Source: Alphaproteobacteria bacterium (GTDB taxonomy: Bacteria > Pseudomonadota > Alphaproteobacteria > CAAGCB01 > CAG-977). Taken from it: DNA of 7,611 bases. Positions 1 through 6,348 of this stretch are shown piece by piece. Every line of letters begins with the position of its first letter. Positions within the stretch are counted from its first letter, which is position 1. Both the position numbers and the translations under genes were made by a program. Location: assembly GCA_021639925.1 (NCBI GenBank), contig JAJXEL010000105.1:1-7611 (forward strand), in the 5' to 3' direction. The notes below the pieces were generated by a model, which was given only the letters and a program-made list of their open reading frames with translations, ran no database searches and was not told where the DNA came from.

Positions 1-188
1 GATTTTGCCGCGTATATTCAAAATAAAAAAACACCGCTTTTGTTAAAAAGGGAATTATCAAAGATTGTTTTCGTTTTTTTAATTTTGAAAAAGAGGCCTT
101 AACCGCCGGGCGGCCAAATCAGTATTTAAATCTGTTGAAAAAAACGTTACACTTTTATGAAACAGACTAATTGACTAGGGAGAGACAT

Positions 189-1586
189 ATGGCTGATAAG
201 ACTAAGGCCGAATGCCGCGATGAACTGGTATGGAATGAAGTGCCCCATTTAATCGAACCGATTTACAAAGTTGACGAACGTCCGGATAAAATGTGGGAAG
301 CCCTGTTGTACGGCTGGCAGCACACGCTGATAGATATGGGGACGCCTTTGGTTTTGCCGATTGCCGTCGCCGCGGCGCTGCAGCTGTCCGCCGAACAAAG
401 TATCGCCATGATCAGCGCGACGCTGTTCGTTATGGGAATCAGCACGCTGCTGCAGTCAACTTTCGGCAACCGCCTGCCGGTTATCCAGGGACCGTGCAGC
501 ACAACCGGGGCAACGATTATTTCTATGACGACGCTGTTTCCGGCTTCGGCGATTTGGGCGGCAATATTCTTTTGCGGTTTTATAGAGTTTTTAGTCGGCG
601 CTTTCGGATTGTTAAAATATATCCGTGTTTTGTTCCCGATGACGGTCGCCGGTCTGGTCATTACATGTATCGGGCTGAACCTGGGGATTATGGGGGTCAG
701 CTGGGTTGTTGAAGGGGCCGATACGGTCAATCTGTTTTTAGGTTCCGCCGTGATTCTGGTCACCTGTATTTTCAGATTCCTGCTGCCGAACGTGTTAAAA
801 GGAGTTTTGTCCCGCGGCGCGATTTTGTTTTCTATTTTAATCGTCGGATTGGGAATAGCTCCGTTCGTCAGAGAAATGAACTGGCACGAAGTCGCTGTCC
901 GTCCCTGGTTCGCCTTGCCTGATTTTTTCCCGTTCGGGCACCCGTTTAAAGGCTGGACTTTTATGCACGGCGCGATCTTGGGGTTATTGGTGGCAATTCT
1001 GGGATCCGTTGTCGAAATGCTGGGCGATTTCGCGGCGACTTCGGCCGTCTGCGGTGTGCCTTACCGCGTTTCGCATATGAATAAAGGGGTCAGAACAATC
1101 GGAATATGCAATATGATCGCGCCTTTGCTGGGCTCTGTCAGCGTTACCAGCTACAGCCAGAATTCAGGTCTGATCGCCAATACGCGCATTGCCAGCCGCT
1201 TTGTTATACAAATCGGCGCCTGCTTTATTATTTTGTATGGTTTATGTCCGAAATTTGCGGCTTTGCTGGCTATTATCCCTCAGGCGGTCCAGGGCGGCGT
1301 TTTTGTTCTGGTTTGCTGTTCCATTACCATTGCGGGGCTGGAATTGCTGCATACGGTACCGCAGACGGACGGAAATAAAATGCTGATCGGGCTGACGCTG
1401 TTGTTTGCTTTGGGGACGCCGATCTATTTTAACGCGCCGGAACATGCCTATTTTACTGAAAGTCTGCCGATGTTTGTGCGTCTGCTGTTGTCTAACAGCG
1501 TGGTGCTGGCCGTTGTTGTCGGAACGGCGCTGAACGTGTTGATTAATCATGTGTTGATGCGCTTTGCTCCGGACAAAAACAGCTGA
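189..1586 (+). CDS. NCS2-family nucleobase:cation symporter (uracil/xanthine permease type)
   Basis: This is an inner-membrane permease of about 465 residues, predicted to import a purine or pyrimidine base with protons. The protein is almost wholly hydrophobic and fits the 14-helix NCS2 fold. Visible family marks are Q44-H45 in helix 1, QGP at 100-102 in helix 3, E276-x3-D280 in helix 8 (VEMLGDFAATS), and the NCS2 signature QNSGLIANTR at 324-333. The E-x-x-G-D spacing resembles xanthine/uric-acid carriers such as XanQ; UraA has a histidine instead of the aspartate. A purine substrate is therefore my inference; the QN..G..ANTR helix is partly UraA-like, so uracil cannot be excluded. I chose the ATG at 189 because AGGGAGAG lies just upstream (177-184). 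A TTG at 171 would add six residues and has no such site. No riboswitch was recognised in the leader, and no terminator follows before the next gene. Confidence 0.93.
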   Translation: MADKTKAECRDELVWNEVPHLIEPIYKVDERPDKMWEALLYGWQHTLIDMGTPLVLPIAVAAALQLSAEQSIAMISATLFVMGISTLLQSTFGNRLPVIQGPCSTTGATIISMTTLFPASAIWAAIFFCGFIEFLVGAFGLLKYIRVLFPMTVAGLVITCIGLNLGIMGVSWVVEGADTVNLFLGSAVILVTCIFRFLLPNVLKGVLSRGAILFSILIVGLGIAPFVREMNWHEVAVRPWFALPDFFPFGHPFKGWTFMHGAILGLLVAILGSVVEMLGDFAATSAVCGVPYRVSHMNKGVRTIGICNMIAPLLGSVSVTSYSQNSGLIANTRIASRFVIQIGACFIILYGLCPKFAALLAIIPQAVQGGVFVLVCCSITIAGLELLHTVPQTDGNKMLIGLTLLFALGTPIYFNAPEHAYFTESLPMFVRLLLSNSVVLAVVVGTALNVLINHVLMRFAPDKNS

Positions 1587-1603
1587 TCCCGTTGCAATTA
1601 TAT

Positions 1604-1632
1604 TTGCAAGGATAGCGCGTGTGTCGTATAGT
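1604..1632 (+). promoter_or_regulatory. Probable sigma-70 type promoter of the ABC exporter gene, overlapping a TTGCAA dyad
   Basis: A -35-like TTGCAA (1604-1609) and a -10-like TATAGT (1627-1632) are separated by exactly 17 bases. Transcription would start near 1639, about 23 bases before the GTG start. The -35 is the right arm of a dyad, TTGCAA-N6-TTGCAA (1592-1609), that could bind a regulator. The assignment rests on consensus match and position only. Confidence 0.5.
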
Positions 1633-1661
1633 GCCTGCGTTCATAACGTTCAGACCGGTGG

Positions 1662-3449
1662 GTGAGTGTGTTTCGAAAAATAAAGGCTAAGTTTTTATCT
1701 TTGGCGGTTGTTAAAAATTATTTGAAAATTTATCCTTATGTCCGCCCGTATTGGGGCAGGGCGCTGATTGCTGTTCTGATCACAATCCCGATCGGGTCGT
1801 TTGATGCTTTGACGGCGTGGATTTTAAAGCCTTATATGGACGTCGTCCTTGTTGAAAAAAACATTCAGGCCGCTTCTTTTATGCCTTTGCTGATCGTTGT
1901 GGCCAGCGCGTTCCAAAGTTTGTGCAATTATGCTGCCGTTTATTTAAATACATGGGTCGGACAAAAAATTACCAGCGATTTAAAAACCGATATGTATAAA
2001 AAACTGATGCAGGAAGATACGACATTTTTTGACAAGTCTTCTTCCGGTTTGGTTCAGATGCGTTTTAATAATGACGCCGATATGGCGTGCAGCGGTCTGC
2101 TGGCAAATTTAAAGCTGTTTACAACCCGTATTTTTTCGTCAATTTCGCTGATCGTCGTTTTATTGTATAATTCGTGGCAGCTGACAATCGTTGCGTTGAT
2201 CTTTTTATTCGGCGCGTTGCTGCCGTTGACGCGCGTGCGCAAAAAAATAAAAGAATTGATGAGCCGGCAGGTTTCAGCCGGCGGGTTGATTACGACCCAT
2301 TATATTGAAACGTTTGGCGGGAACAGAGTTATTACGTCCTATAACCTGCACGAATATCAAATGAAAAAATTCAGGGAAAGCCTGCGTTTCATTTTTAAGA
2401 TCAGTATGAAAATGGTGCAGAAAACCGGCCTGTTGTCGCCGTTGATTCATTTTATTGTTTCATTGGGAATCGCCGGCGTTATCTGGCTGGGCAGCTATTT
2501 GATCGTGCACGGGCAGATTTCCAGCGGGAACTTTGTTTCTTTTATTGCGGCCCTGTTGATGCTTTATACGCCGATTAAAGGGCTGGGAACCAATTTTACG
2601 GCTGTGCAGATGTCTTTTCTGGCAATGGACCGCGTATTCGAAATTTTAAATGAACAGCCGAAAATACATAATCCGGACAATCCTGTTATTTTAAACGGCG
2701 TTCACCAGGGAATTGAATATAAAAACGTTTGTTTTTCCTATTTGCCCGGAAAACCCGTTTTGGAAAATATCAATTTAAAAATCAAGGTCGGACAGATGAT
2801 TGCTTTCGTCGGCAATTCCGGCGGGGGAAAAACGACGTTTGTTAACTTGCTGCCGCGTTTTTACGATATTGACAGCGGGTCAATTTTAATTGACGGACAT
2901 GAAATCAAACAAATAGACCTGCATTCTTTGCGCGATAATATCGCCGTCGTTTTCCAGGATAACTTTTTATTTTCCGGAACAATTCTGGATAATATTACGC
3001 TGGGTATGACGGATTATACGGAAGAACAGCTGCAGCAGGCCGTTAAAAACGCCTGTCTGGACGAATTTATTTCCGAACTGGATCAGGGATTGATGACGGA
3101 TATCGGCGAACGCGGTATTTTGTTGTCCGGAGGGCAAAAACAGCGCGTCGCGATTGCCAGAGCGTTTTTGAAAAATGCTCCGGTCGTTATTTTAGATGAA
3201 GCGACTTCTGCTTTAGACAACAAATCCGAAGCGATCGTTCAAAAGGCGATTGATAACCTGATGGCGGACAGAACCGTTTTGGTCATTGCGCACCGCCTGT
3301 CAACAGTGCAGAACGCGGATATGATCGTTGTGATTAATCACGGGCGGATCGTCGAACAAGGGTCTCATGAAGAGCTGTTGGCGCTGGACGGCGAATATGC
3401 CGGTTTGTATGAGGCTCAGTTTAAAGCGAAAAGGCATGAAGAAGCATAA
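1662..3449 (+). CDS. msbA: MsbA-like ABC exporter: fused transmembrane and ATPase domains
   Basis: This is a half-transporter of 595 residues, the normal length for MsbA-type lipid flippases, and would act as an inner-membrane homodimer. The N-terminal ~330 residues are the six-helix exporter domain, with MsbA-like stretches such as ILKPYMD (54-60) and FFDKSSSG (122-129). The C-terminal ATPase is complete: Walker A GNSGGGKT (384-391), Q-loop Q432, signature LSGGQ (488-492), Walker B VVILDEA (508-514) with catalytic E513, and switch H544. Lipid A/LPS core export is the best guess by family, but related exporters carry other lipids or drugs, so substrate is inference. An in-frame stop at 1644-1646 limits the start to GTG 1662 or GTG 1668; neither has a strong ribosome-binding site. 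It probably has its own promoter (1604-1632) and ends at the terminator at 3542-3579. No lipid A biosynthesis gene lies beside it. Confidence 0.9.
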   Translation: MSVFRKIKAKFLSLAVVKNYLKIYPYVRPYWGRALIAVLITIPIGSFDALTAWILKPYMDVVLVEKNIQAASFMPLLIVVASAFQSLCNYAAVYLNTWVGQKITSDLKTDMYKKLMQEDTTFFDKSSSGLVQMRFNNDADMACSGLLANLKLFTTRIFSSISLIVVLLYNSWQLTIVALIFLFGALLPLTRVRKKIKELMSRQVSAGGLITTHYIETFGGNRVITSYNLHEYQMKKFRESLRFIFKISMKMVQKTGLLSPLIHFIVSLGIAGVIWLGSYLIVHGQISSGNFVSFIAALLMLYTPIKGLGTNFTAVQMSFLAMDRVFEILNEQPKIHNPDNPVILNGVHQGIEYKNVCFSYLPGKPVLENINLKIKVGQMIAFVGNSGGGKTTFVNLLPRFYDIDSGSILIDGHEIKQIDLHSLRDNIAVVFQDNFLFSGTILDNITLGMTDYTEEQLQQAVKNACLDEFISELDQGLMTDIGERGILLSGGQKQRVAIARAFLKNAPVVILDEATSALDNKSEAIVQKAIDNLMADRTVLVIAHRLSTVQNADMIVVINHGRIVEQGSHEELLALDGEYAGLYEAQFKAKRHEEA

Positions 3450-3541
3450 TAATCCGGGGAACAAAAGAAATTGCCGGTATTTTTTTATCATTTGCGGCGT
3501 TTTGGCGCCCGGTTGCCGGGAAAAAGTTTTTAGAAGGCGGG

Positions 3542-3579
3542 AATAGGGCGTATCTGCAACGGATACGCCTTATTTTTTT
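3542..3579 (+). terminator. Rho-independent terminator after the ABC exporter gene
   Basis: The arms AATAGGGCGTATC (3542-3554) and GATACGCCTTATT (3562-3574) pair over 13 positions, including one G-T pair, around a 7-base loop. A T-run extends to 3579. It faces the + strand. Its T-run overlaps the restored stop codon of the convergent mak gene (3578-3580). Read in the other direction, the hairpin lacks a good T-run. Confidence 0.85.
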
Positions 3580-4482
3580 ACGTTACGTTCCACAGCCAGG
3601 CCGCGCCCCTGACGCCGCTGGAATCGCCGTAAACGGCCTTTTTCAACTGAGTCAGAACCGTATCCGAAAAAACGTATTTCGGCCATAACCGGGGCAAAGT
3701 CGTATAAAGCCGGTCGACATTTGACATACCGCCGCCCAAAACGATGACATGCGGGTCGATGATGTTAATGACGGCGCGGTTGCCCTGGCCAGACTGTCTT
3801 CGTAAATTTGAAAGATTTTTTCGGCGGTCTGGTCGCCTTTGATCATATCTTCAATGATTTCGGGGGCCGGTTTTGCTTTTCCGGTGATACGGAGATATTC
3901 TTTGGCCAAAGCCGGACCGGATAAAACGGTTTCCACGCAGCCGTTATGACCGCAGTAACAGGGCAGATCGCGGGCTTGTCCGCTATCCAGTCCCGGCTGG
4001 GGATTGTGCCCCCATTCCCCGCAGATAGCGTTTGCCCCCTGCAGCAGCCGGCCGTTGACAACGATTCCCGAACCGACGCCCGTTCCCAAAATAACGCCCC
4101 ATACGATATTTTTGCCCGCGCCGGCGCCGTCGGTTGCTTCGGACAAAGCCAGACAGTCAGCGTCGTTTGCCAGACGAATCGGCCGTCCCATTGCCTGCGC
4201 CAGGTCTTTATCAAAAGGTTTTCCGTTCAGCCAGGTAGAATTGGCGTTTTTAATCAGTCCTGTTGCCGGAGACAACGCGCCCGGCAGTCCGATTCCGACC
4301 GTTCCCGTTTCCTTTAATTCTGTTTCGGCCGTGGCAACCAAAGCGCAAATGCTTTGAATCACGCCTTCGTAAGTGCGTTCCGTCGGGATTCTTTGTTTAT
4401 AGATAATTTCGGAATTGTTTTGTCTGAGCGCCGCAATTTCCGTTTTTGTGCCTCCCAAATCGATACCAAACCGTAAAGTCAT
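3578..4482 (-). CDS. mak: ROK-family fructokinase (Mak-like), reading frame broken by an apparent 1-base deletion
   Basis: This cytoplasmic sugar kinase is expected to phosphorylate fructose to fructose-6-phosphate with ATP. Visible features are the phosphate-binding DLGGTKTE (8-15), KNANSTWLNG (78-87), catalytic N106-D107, and the ROK zinc site H159 (GEWGHN) with C175-x-C177-x4-C182. All match Escherichia coli Mak as I recall it. After LAR (231-233) the frame fails: the uninterrupted frame runs on with unrelated residues to a stop at 3652. The other frame instead gives VINIIDPHVIVLGGGMSN, then GDSSGVRGAAWLW, ending at TAA 3578-3580. Adding one base at the CCC run 3783-3785 restores 301 residues, the family length. 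The remaining sequence is undamaged, so a recent mutation or an assembly error is likely. The ATG has AAGGAA (4489-4494) six bases upstream and lies 16 bases after the DUF465 gene, so the two are probably co-transcribed. Confidence 0.88.
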
Positions 4483-4498
4483 CTTTTTTTCCTTTTTC

Positions 4499-4705
4499 TT
4501 AAGCGATAATATCAGGCAGCAGCATGTTTTCCAGCCGGGCGATTTCGTCTTTCAGGGCCAGCTTGCGTTTTTTCAGCCGTTGAATGCGAATCTGATCGAT
4601 TCCCGGCTGGGAAATAATATTTTCGATCAGAAAATCTAAGTCCCGGTGTTCCGTTTTCAGCGTAATCAACAGCTGTTTAATCTGGTCTTGAGTAAGAGAT
4701 TCCAT
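4499..4705 (-). CDS. DUF465 / YdcH-like small coiled-coil protein
   Basis: This is a 68-residue, charged, probably helical cytoplasmic protein. It carries the DUF465 pattern: LKTEHRDLDFLIENI in the first half, then a variable bend (residues 32-38), then QRLKKRKLALKDEIARLE, suggesting a two-helix hairpin or short coiled coil. The family has no established biochemical function. It is the first gene of a minus-strand pair, ending 16 bases before mak. The start is ATG at 4705; no strong ribosome-binding site precedes it, so initiation may be weak. It is divergent from the phosphofructokinase gene, the intergenic region being about 127 bases. A second DUF465 gene lies past phosphofructokinase at 6050-6226, with different sequence but the same layout. 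Confidence 0.82.
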   Translation of the reverse strand: MESLTQDQIKQLLITLKTEHRDLDFLIENIISQPGIDQIRIQRLKKRKLALKDEIARLENMLLPDIIA

Positions 4706-4832
4706 AGTGTTACGAGGCCTGTTAATAAAAAAATCTCCGAAATGTTCATTTTAGACTAGCAGAAAAGTAAGAAAAAAGGTATTGCTTTCAATGAAAAAAG
4801 AATCACTGGGTTCATTCTTAGGAGTTTTAAAA

Positions 4833-5921
4833 ATGCCGCAAATCAAGAGAATTGGTGTTTTAACAAGCGGCGGCGACTGTGCCGGCCTGAACGCCGTCAT
4901 TCGCGCCGTTGTTCATCGTGCGATCTGGACGTATGGGTGGGAAGTTTACGGGATCCTTGACGGTACCGACGGTTTGACTTTCCGTCCGCTGCGTTACCGC
5001 AAAATGTCGATTGCCGATTTTCATGCGCCGTATGCCCGCCTGGGCGGAACGATGCTGGGGACGATTAACAAAGGCAGCCCCTTTGCCCACCCGATGCCCG
5101 ACGGCACGACAAAGGACCTGACCGAAGATTTCGGGGCAGGGTGCCGCGAATTGGGATTGGACGCTTTGGCCGTAATCGGCGGCGACGGTTCTATGGCGAT
5201 TGTTTCCCGTCTGTGCCGCGGCGCGGGCGTTACAATGGTCGGTATTCCCAAAACCATTGACAACGATACCCCGATTACGGAACATTCCGTCGGTTTTTCA
5301 ACGGCGCGCGACGTCTGCGTTGAAGCTTTGGACCGCTTGGATTCGACGGCGTCTTCACATCACCGCGTTATGATCTGCGAAGTTATGGGACGCGACGCCG
5401 GTCATGTGGCGTTGCATTCGGCGATTGCCGGCGGCGCTGACGTCTGCCTGATCCCCGAAGTTCCCTATACGCTGGAAGGCGTTGTCCGCAAACTGCATCT
5501 GGTGCGCGAACAGGGCCGCGATCATGCTTTGGTCGTTGTTGCCGAAGGGGTGAAAACGCCTGACGGGCAGAATATTTCCGTTGCGCAGGTCGACGGTGTG
5601 CGTTACGGCGGGATCGGCCAGTATTTAAGCGCCCGTTTAAATGAAATTGATCCGCGGTTTTCTACGCGCGTTACCGTTTTGGGACATGTGCAGCGCGGCG
5701 GCGTCCCGGCGGCTCATGACCGTTTGGCGGCGTCTTGTTTCGGCGTTCATGCCGTTGACGTGCTGGCTCAGGGCAAAACGGACCGTATGGTCGTTTGGAA
5801 AAGCGGCACGATTACAGACGTCGGATTGGACGAAGTCGCGGCGATCGGAACGGCAAAAGTTGATCCGAACGGCATGGTTGTTAAAACCGCCCGCGGGTTG
5901 GGAATGTATATCGGCGAATAA
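4833..5921 (+). CDS. pfkA: 6-phosphofructokinase, mixed ATP/PPi lineage
   Basis: This cytoplasmic glycolytic enzyme converts fructose-6-phosphate to fructose-1,6-bisphosphate. Motifs in order are GVLTSGGDCAGLNAVIRAVV (8-27), IGGDGS (115-120), PKTIDND (139-145) with catalytic D143, MGRDAG (185-190), AEG (237-239) and LGHVQRGG (283-290). Two diagnostic positions disagree. G119, equal to E. coli Gly104, is the ATP-type residue; K140, equal to Gly124, is the PPi-type residue. This combination is known in some ATP-dependent enzymes of the PPi-related lineage, so ATP is my preferred donor, not a certainty. The length is 362 residues, longer than E. coli PfkA (320). The start at 4833 is chosen because AGGAG (4820-4824) lies eight bases upstream and the conserved fold begins there; an in-frame ATG at 4791 would add 14 atypical residues. 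It is divergent from the DUF465-mak pair, whose fructokinase makes its substrate. Confidence 0.93.
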   Translation: MPQIKRIGVLTSGGDCAGLNAVIRAVVHRAIWTYGWEVYGILDGTDGLTFRPLRYRKMSIADFHAPYARLGGTMLGTINKGSPFAHPMPDGTTKDLTEDFGAGCRELGLDALAVIGGDGSMAIVSRLCRGAGVTMVGIPKTIDNDTPITEHSVGFSTARDVCVEALDRLDSTASSHHRVMICEVMGRDAGHVALHSAIAGGADVCLIPEVPYTLEGVVRKLHLVREQGRDHALVVVAEGVKTPDGQNISVAQVDGVRYGGIGQYLSARLNEIDPRFSTRVTVLGHVQRGGVPAAHDRLAASCFGVHAVDVLAQGKTDRMVVWKSGTITDVGLDEVAAIGTAKVDPNGMVVKTARGLGMYIGE

Positions 5922-5941
5922 CGAATACCGTGTTTCTTTTT

Positions 5942-5981
5942 ATCGGGGAAGAAAGCCTTTCTTCCCCGATTTTTATTTTTC
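5942..5981 (+). terminator. Strong rho-independent terminator after phosphofructokinase
   Basis: A perfect 13-bp stem (ATCGGGGAAGAAA at 5942-5954 with its complement at 5958-5970) closes a 3-base loop. It is followed directly by a T-rich run, TTTTATTTTT. It begins 20 bases after the phosphofructokinase stop and separates that gene from the DUF465 gene downstream. Confidence 0.93.
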
Positions 5982-6010
5982 TTTCAAATAGTTTTGAAAA
6001 GAGATATACT
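5982..6010 (+). promoter_or_regulatory. Candidate promoter of the second DUF465 gene
   Basis: A good -10-like hexamer, TATACT (6005-6010), has a poor -35-like TTTCAA (5982-5987) 17 bases before it. It lies between the strong upstream terminator and the start at 6050, where a separate promoter would be needed. The -35 is weak, so the exact boundary is uncertain. Confidence 0.38.
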
Positions 6011-6049
6011 AAATGCAGTTCATTAAAGCTTATCCTGTGGAGGTATTGC

Positions 6050-6226
6050 ATGAAGGAAGAAACAGCTCATTTGCAGGCGTTAAAAGCAAAACATGCTGCT
6101 TTGGACGAAGAAATTGCAAAAGAAATGGCGCGTCCGCTGCCCGACGAAACGACCATTTCCAATCTGAAACGTCAGAAATTGAAAATTAAGGAAGAAATTG
6201 AATCTGAAGCCGAATCTGCTTCGTAA
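6050..6226 (+). CDS. DUF465 / YdcH-like small protein (second copy type)
   Basis: This is a 58-residue, highly charged, helix-forming protein matching the short DUF465 type: LKAKHAALDEEIAKEMARPLPDE, then an LKRQKLKIKEEIE helix. The RP-LPDE turn between two helices and the final K/E-rich helix are typical of the family, whose function is not established. It is likely cytoplasmic, as no signal or membrane segment is seen. The ATG at 6050 is chosen because GGAGG (6039-6043) lies six bases upstream. A longer in-frame reading from 5930 would pass through the phosphofructokinase terminator and is not credible. It is a single-gene unit between terminators at 5942-5981 and 6246-6279. It differs clearly from the 68-residue relative at 4499-4705, so this is not a recent duplication. 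Confidence 0.85.
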   Translation: MKEETAHLQALKAKHAALDEEIAKEMARPLPDETTISNLKRQKLKIKEEIESEAESAS

Positions 6227-6245
6227 TGTTATTTTTTTGCAATTT

Positions 6246-6279
6246 ACAATGCCGTCTTTAAAAGGGCGGCATTGTTTTT
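6246..6279 (+). terminator. Rho-independent terminator after the second DUF465 gene
   Basis: The arms ACAATGCCG (6246-6254) and CGGCATTGT (6267-6275) pair perfectly, and the stem may extend inward with G-T pairs. The hairpin is followed by TTTTT. It sits 20 bases after the stop and faces the convergent terminator of the minus-strand operon. Confidence 0.83.
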
Positions 6280-6284
6280 GTCAG

Positions 6285-6319
6285 ATAAAACAACGGCGGG
6301 GAAGGTCACTTCTCCGCCG
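6285..6319 (-). terminator. Terminator of the minus-strand cysteine-rich operon
   Basis: A GC-rich hairpin pairs 6294-6304 with 6309-6319 (CGGCGG and GAAG arms, with one A-C mismatch in minus-strand RNA) around a 4-base loop. On the minus strand it is followed by TTGTTTTAT. It lies about 30 bases past the stop of the 257-residue secreted protein. Confidence 0.65.
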
Positions 6320-6348
6320 CTGAAATAATCAGATAAGACTAAGACAGG

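Noticed and set aside
1..99. An open frame from the left edge (33 codons, stop at 100-102), possibly the tail of an upstream gene.
   Set aside because: It is short, AT-rich and Lys/Phe-heavy with no recognisable motif, so it cannot be told from chance.
90..114. A GC-rich hairpin (GGCC...CCGCCGGGCGG...) in the permease leader, considered as a riboswitch or terminator.
   Set aside because: There is no T-run after it on the + strand and no purine-riboswitch core. A minus-strand terminator here would have no gene to serve.
3508..3520. A CCCGG-TTG-CCGGG hairpin after the exporter gene, considered as a second terminator.
   Set aside because: It is followed by A's, not T's, on the + strand, and has no T-run on the minus strand. 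The hairpin at 3542-3579 is much better.
3436..3546. A 36-codon + strand reading frame overlapping the end of the ABC exporter gene, with a hydrophobic patch and APGC.
   Set aside because: The only AGG lies one base from the ATG, the lipobox is poor, the frame overlaps the exporter and ends inside the terminator stem. Chance is likelier.
3778..3800. Programmed ribosomal frameshifting in mak.
   Set aside because: No slippery heptamer or downstream stimulatory structure is seen, and ROK kinases are not known to use one. A lost base is simpler.
4782..4832. A longer N-terminus for phosphofructokinase (TTG 4782 or ATG 4791).
   Set aside because: The extra residues are atypical for the family, and AGGAG is ideally spaced for the ATG at 4833.
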